Shown: positions 61,667 to 64,000 of the stretch, piece after piece
Position numbering within the stretch: the stretch's first letter is position 1
Layout: each line of letters begins with the position of its first letter
From: Lewinellaceae bacterium
Lineage (GTDB): Bacteria; Bacteroidota; Bacteroidia; Chitinophagales; Saprospiraceae
Direction of reading: 5' to 3'
DNA: 64,000 nucleotides
NCBI GenBank assembly: GCA_020636135.1
Contig: JACJYK010000003.1
Span: forward strand, 577,587 to 641,586
Program-made: the position numbers and the translations under genes
Notes under the pieces: model-generated
Seen by the model: only the letters and a program-made list of their open reading frames with translations
What the model was told of the DNA's origin: nothing
The model's database searches: none

Positions 61667-61902
61667 GGGCTTTAGGGTAAACCGCAACTGTTCGAACTTA
61701 GGGCACACCCCTCACTTGACTGCCGTTGAAAAACGGTGGTTGCGGGTGGCCGTCAAGGAGGGGATGAGTGAAATTCGAATTAAAGGTAAGCCAAAATTAA
61801 TGACAGGACGTTAAAGTGAGCCAGCCCGACTGAACGTCGTTCGGGCGGGTTTTGCGGGTTACGAGTTTTTTTGATCCTTTTTTTACGGAAAAAAAAAGGA
61901 TG
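61667..61902 (-). repeat. Dispersed structured repeat, copy D (inverted)
   Basis: Reverse-strand copy of the element at 22751/23457/24216. Its core hairpin at 61723-61736 reads CCGTT-TTTC-AACGG on the minus strand, against CCGTC-TTTC-GACGG in the others: both sides of one pair have changed. The outer A/T-rich hairpin is ATCCTTTTTTTTT / AAAAAAAGGAT (61874-61902). CTCGTAACCCGCAAAACCCG and GTTGCGGTTTACCCTAAAGC are the conserved linkers. It carries an extra ~20-bp GC hairpin (CCCGACTGAACG / CGTTCGGGCGGG) next to the linker. Confidence 0.75.
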
Positions 61903-62045
61903 AAGACTTAATAGTATTGAGGATAAGAGTCATTCCTGTTGCCATGTAATTTCCAGAAGGTATGCCAAAAGTGAAAACTTAATAATCCTCCATTCAATTT
62001 CCAGTTAATTAAAGGTACAAATGAATATGGTTTCAGGGCCGTAGG

Positions 62046-62300
62046 CTACTCTACGGTCCCATTAGGTAAGTACGTTAAAGCAGAGGACCTGCCAAATTGG
62101 ATTGTTTGGAAGTGTTTCATCGAAAGTGTTAGTGCTTTTCTGATTTCCTGAGTAGACTCAATATTATTATAGAAAAATCCATACCAGATTAATCTATGAT
62201 CAATCAGGATTGAACTTAGTATCGGTTTTTTATACCTACCTCTTTTTAAAGTTGTAGTATAACACCGTCGAATGAAATACATTCTTATTCGTCCAACCAT
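62046..62300 (-). CDS. Small ORF of unknown function, doubtful
   Basis: An 84-codon open frame (likelier start at the seventh residue, MYFIRRCYTTTLKRGRYKKP) with a basic N-terminal part and a C-terminal part with mixed composition (IESTQEIRKALTLSMKHFQT). It is divergent from the nuclease gene by 15 bp. No family recognised and no operon partner; composition is compatible with a real protein but not compelling. The surrounding 61903-62045 shows nothing. Confidence 0.3.
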   Translation of the reverse strand: MVGRIRMYFIRRCYTTTLKRGRYKKPILSSILIDHRLIWYGFFYNNIESTQEIRKALTLSMKHFQTIQFGRSSALTYLPNGTVE

Positions 62301-62314
62301 AGAACTTACGCCCC

Positions 62315-64000
62315 ATGCGCTATCAATCCGATAATCAATCCTTCCGATTTGCCCCTACCGACCTTTACCACTTTATCCATTGCAGTCATCTCTCGCTGCT
62401 GGAACGTGAATTGAGTCTTAGTAAAATTGAACGACCACCATTTTCTGATCCGTATGCCAAATTGATCATGGAGCGGGGAAGTCGCTTTGAGGCAGATTAT
62501 GTAAGACACCTGGAGACTAAAAACAGACGTATTATTCACATTAATCGTGGAGATATAGACAAGCCATATACCGATACTTTACAAGCCATGCAGGAGGGAG
62601 CCGACTACATCATTCAGGGGTTGCTGCAATACAATGGCTGGGGTGGATTCGCGGATATACTGCGCAAAGTAATGGATAAGCCGAGTCGCTGGGGAGACTG
62701 GTCGTACGAGGTGATGGACACCAAGCTGGCGCTGGAGACGAAAGCAGGATCGGTGATGCAGTTGGCAGTCTATACCGATATGCTTACGCAAATACAGGAT
62801 TGTGAACCGGAATTCATGTATGTCGTACATCCGGATCACGGCGATCACCCCTTTGTAGAAGAGCCTTATCGCTATGCTAATTACGCCGCGTATTACCGTC
62901 ACCTCAAAAAGCAGTTTGGAGCGATGATCGGTACGGAAGAACTGGTAAATTCCTATCCCGATCCGGTCCCGCACTGCGAACAATGCACCTGGTGGAAGCG
63001 ATGTGAAAAGCAACGCCGCGACGACGATCACCTGACCTATGTCGCCGGCATATCGCGGATGGCGATCACTGAATTATCCGGTAATGGCATCACCAAATTA
63101 AAAGAACTGGCCAGCAAGGAGCCCACCTTCCGCCCACATCGCGGACAAAAAGAGACCTATATCAAGCTGCATCAGCAGGCCAATATCCAGGACCGTGGCA
63201 GAACCCAACACGAAAACCTCTATGAATTGCTGCCTGTAATCCAGGATGAGGGAGCACCCCGGAAAGGATTTCTTCTGCTTCCCGAACCAAGCCCGGGTGA
63301 TGTCTACCTGGACCTGGAATCCGATCGCTTCCTGGAAGATGGTGGACTGCAATACCTCTTTGGGGTTGTCCTTAAAGATGATTACCAGGACTGGACCTAT
63401 CAGGCGCGCTGGGCACTGAATGGTGCGGAAGAAAAGGAACAATTTGAAAACCTGATCGACTGGCTGCATGCACGGCGGGAGGCATATCCGGATATGCATA
63501 TTTACCACTTCGCACCTTATGAACCGGCGACCCTCAAGCGGCTGATGACCAAACACAATACGCACATCCAGGAGATGGATCAATTGCTGCGGGGCGAACG
63601 GTTCATCGACCTGTACCAGATCTTACGGCATGCCATCCGGGCCAGTGTAGAGTCGTATTCCCTCAAAGAGATGGAGCGATTTTATGGATTTGAACGGAAA
63701 ACGCCATTACAGGAAGCCGGACAAGCATTGCGGGCTCTGCAATCCAGCCTGGAGATCGGCGATGCCACCCTGGATGAAGCCATTAGCCATACGGTGGAGC
63801 GCTACAACGAAGAAGATTGCTATTCCACACTACACCTGCATCGCTGGCTGGAGGCACTGCGGAATGAGTTGATTGGAAAAGGCATAAGCATCCCCCGTCC
63901 GCTACCAAAAGACGGTGAAGCCAATGAAGAAATCACCGAACGTGAGGCCCGCTTAAATGCATTGCGGGATGCCATCAAGAACATGCTGCCGGATGACGCG
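62315..64000 (+). CDS. TM0106-family RecB-like nuclease, 5' part
   Basis: Open from ATG 62315 to the window end (562 codons, no stop), so the 3' part is missing. Residues ~1-245 are a RecB/Cas4-like nuclease: FAPTDLYHFIHCSHL at the start, FEADYVRHLE, GGFADILRK, VMDTKLALETKAG with the catalytic Asp and Lys, and the Cys cluster HCEQCTWWKRCEKQ that may hold an iron-sulphur centre. Residues ~325-520 form an RNase H-like exonuclease domain (DVYLDLESDRFLEDGG, IYHFAPYEPATLKRL, YNEEDCYSTL). Family members continue with a Dna2/UPF1-like helicase, so the full protein is probably over 1,100 residues. Likely a DNA repair or processing enzyme. Confidence 0.88.
   Translation, partial: MRYQSDNQSFRFAPTDLYHFIHCSHLSLLERELSLSKIERPPFSDPYAKLIMERGSRFEADYVRHLETKNRRIIHINRGDIDKPYTDTLQAMQEGADYIIQGLLQYNGWGGFADILRKVMDKPSRWGDWSYEVMDTKLALETKAGSVMQLAVYTDMLTQIQDCEPEFMYVVHPDHGDHPFVEEPYRYANYAAYYRHLKKQFGAMIGTEELVNSYPDPVPHCEQCTWWKRCEKQRRDDDHLTYVAGISRMAITELSGNGITKLKELASKEPTFRPHRGQKETYIKLHQQANIQDRGRTQHENLYELLPVIQDEGAPRKGFLLLPEPSPGDVYLDLESDRFLEDGGLQYLFGVVLKDDYQDWTYQARWALNGAEEKEQFENLIDWLHARREAYPDMHIYHFAPYEPATLKRLMTKHNTHIQEMDQLLRGERFIDLYQILRHAIRASVESYSLKEMERFYGFERKTPLQEAGQALRALQSSLEIGDATLDEAISHTVERYNEEDCYSTLHLHRWLEALRNELIGKGISIPRPLPKDGEANEEITEREARLNALRDAIKNMLPDDA

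Overview
The window reads as a chromosome segment from a member of the Bacteroidota, most likely a Saprospiria- or Chitinophagia-like lineage. Pointers are a type IX secretion sorting domain, a DUF5916/CBM9-like outer-membrane protein, WG-repeat and Cys-rich cytochrome-type lipoproteins, start sites without purine-rich Shine-Dalgarno sequences, and dispersed palindromic repeats typical of these genomes. No rRNA gene or other direct taxonomic marker is present, so this is inference.

Bases 1-25,000 are GC-richer core sequence. A copper/silver-type RND efflux operon (the pump is truncated by the window start, followed by an outer-membrane channel, an adaptor with a heavy-metal-binding domain, and a small metallochaperone) leads into a universal stress protein, a hemolysin III-type membrane protein, a BaiN-type flavoprotein, a CNNM/CBS protein, adenine deaminase, galactokinase, transketolase, a xylulokinase-like kinase fused to a LuxR-type DNA-binding domain, a DUF5916 protein and an inositol-2-dehydrogenase-like enzyme. 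Long gene-free stretches (14.6-15.2, 17.2-18.0, 20.2-20.6 and 22.6-24.6 kb) are full of tandem and dispersed repeats. One dispersed repeat has compensatory base changes, so it is probably folded as RNA or hairpin DNA.

Bases 25,582-45,208 form a ~19.6 kb integrative element in the 3' end of a tRNA-Cys gene, bounded by an 18-bp direct repeat. It carries a tyrosine integrase, an excisionase-like protein, a stripped-down family-A-polymerase-like protein, a complete type I restriction-modification operon with a YgjP-type metalloprotease, an intact IS982-family insertion with an 8-bp target duplication, a reverse transcriptase coupled to a HEPN protein (an AbiA-like arrangement split over two genes), a PP2C phosphatase, a kinase-FGE fusion, and an OGG-fold protein. 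It looks like a mobile defence island.

Bases 45,600-59,700 are clearly AT-rich accessory sequence, mostly on the minus strand. One run of six genes encodes a membrane protein, a lipoprotein, a large exported protein, a PKD/T9SS protein, a trypsin-like lipoprotein and an exported DNase I-like phosphodiesterase. A second run encodes small secreted proteins and a WG-repeat membrane protein. An IS3-family remnant lies between them. From ~59.8 kb the GC-rich core returns with a 16-residue-repeat protein, rmuC and the 5' part of a TM0106-family RecB-like nuclease gene that runs off the window end.

The best candidates for something little described are the RT-HEPN pair, the polymerase-like gene of the element, the kinase-regulator fusion, the compensating dispersed repeat, and the six-gene envelope cluster.
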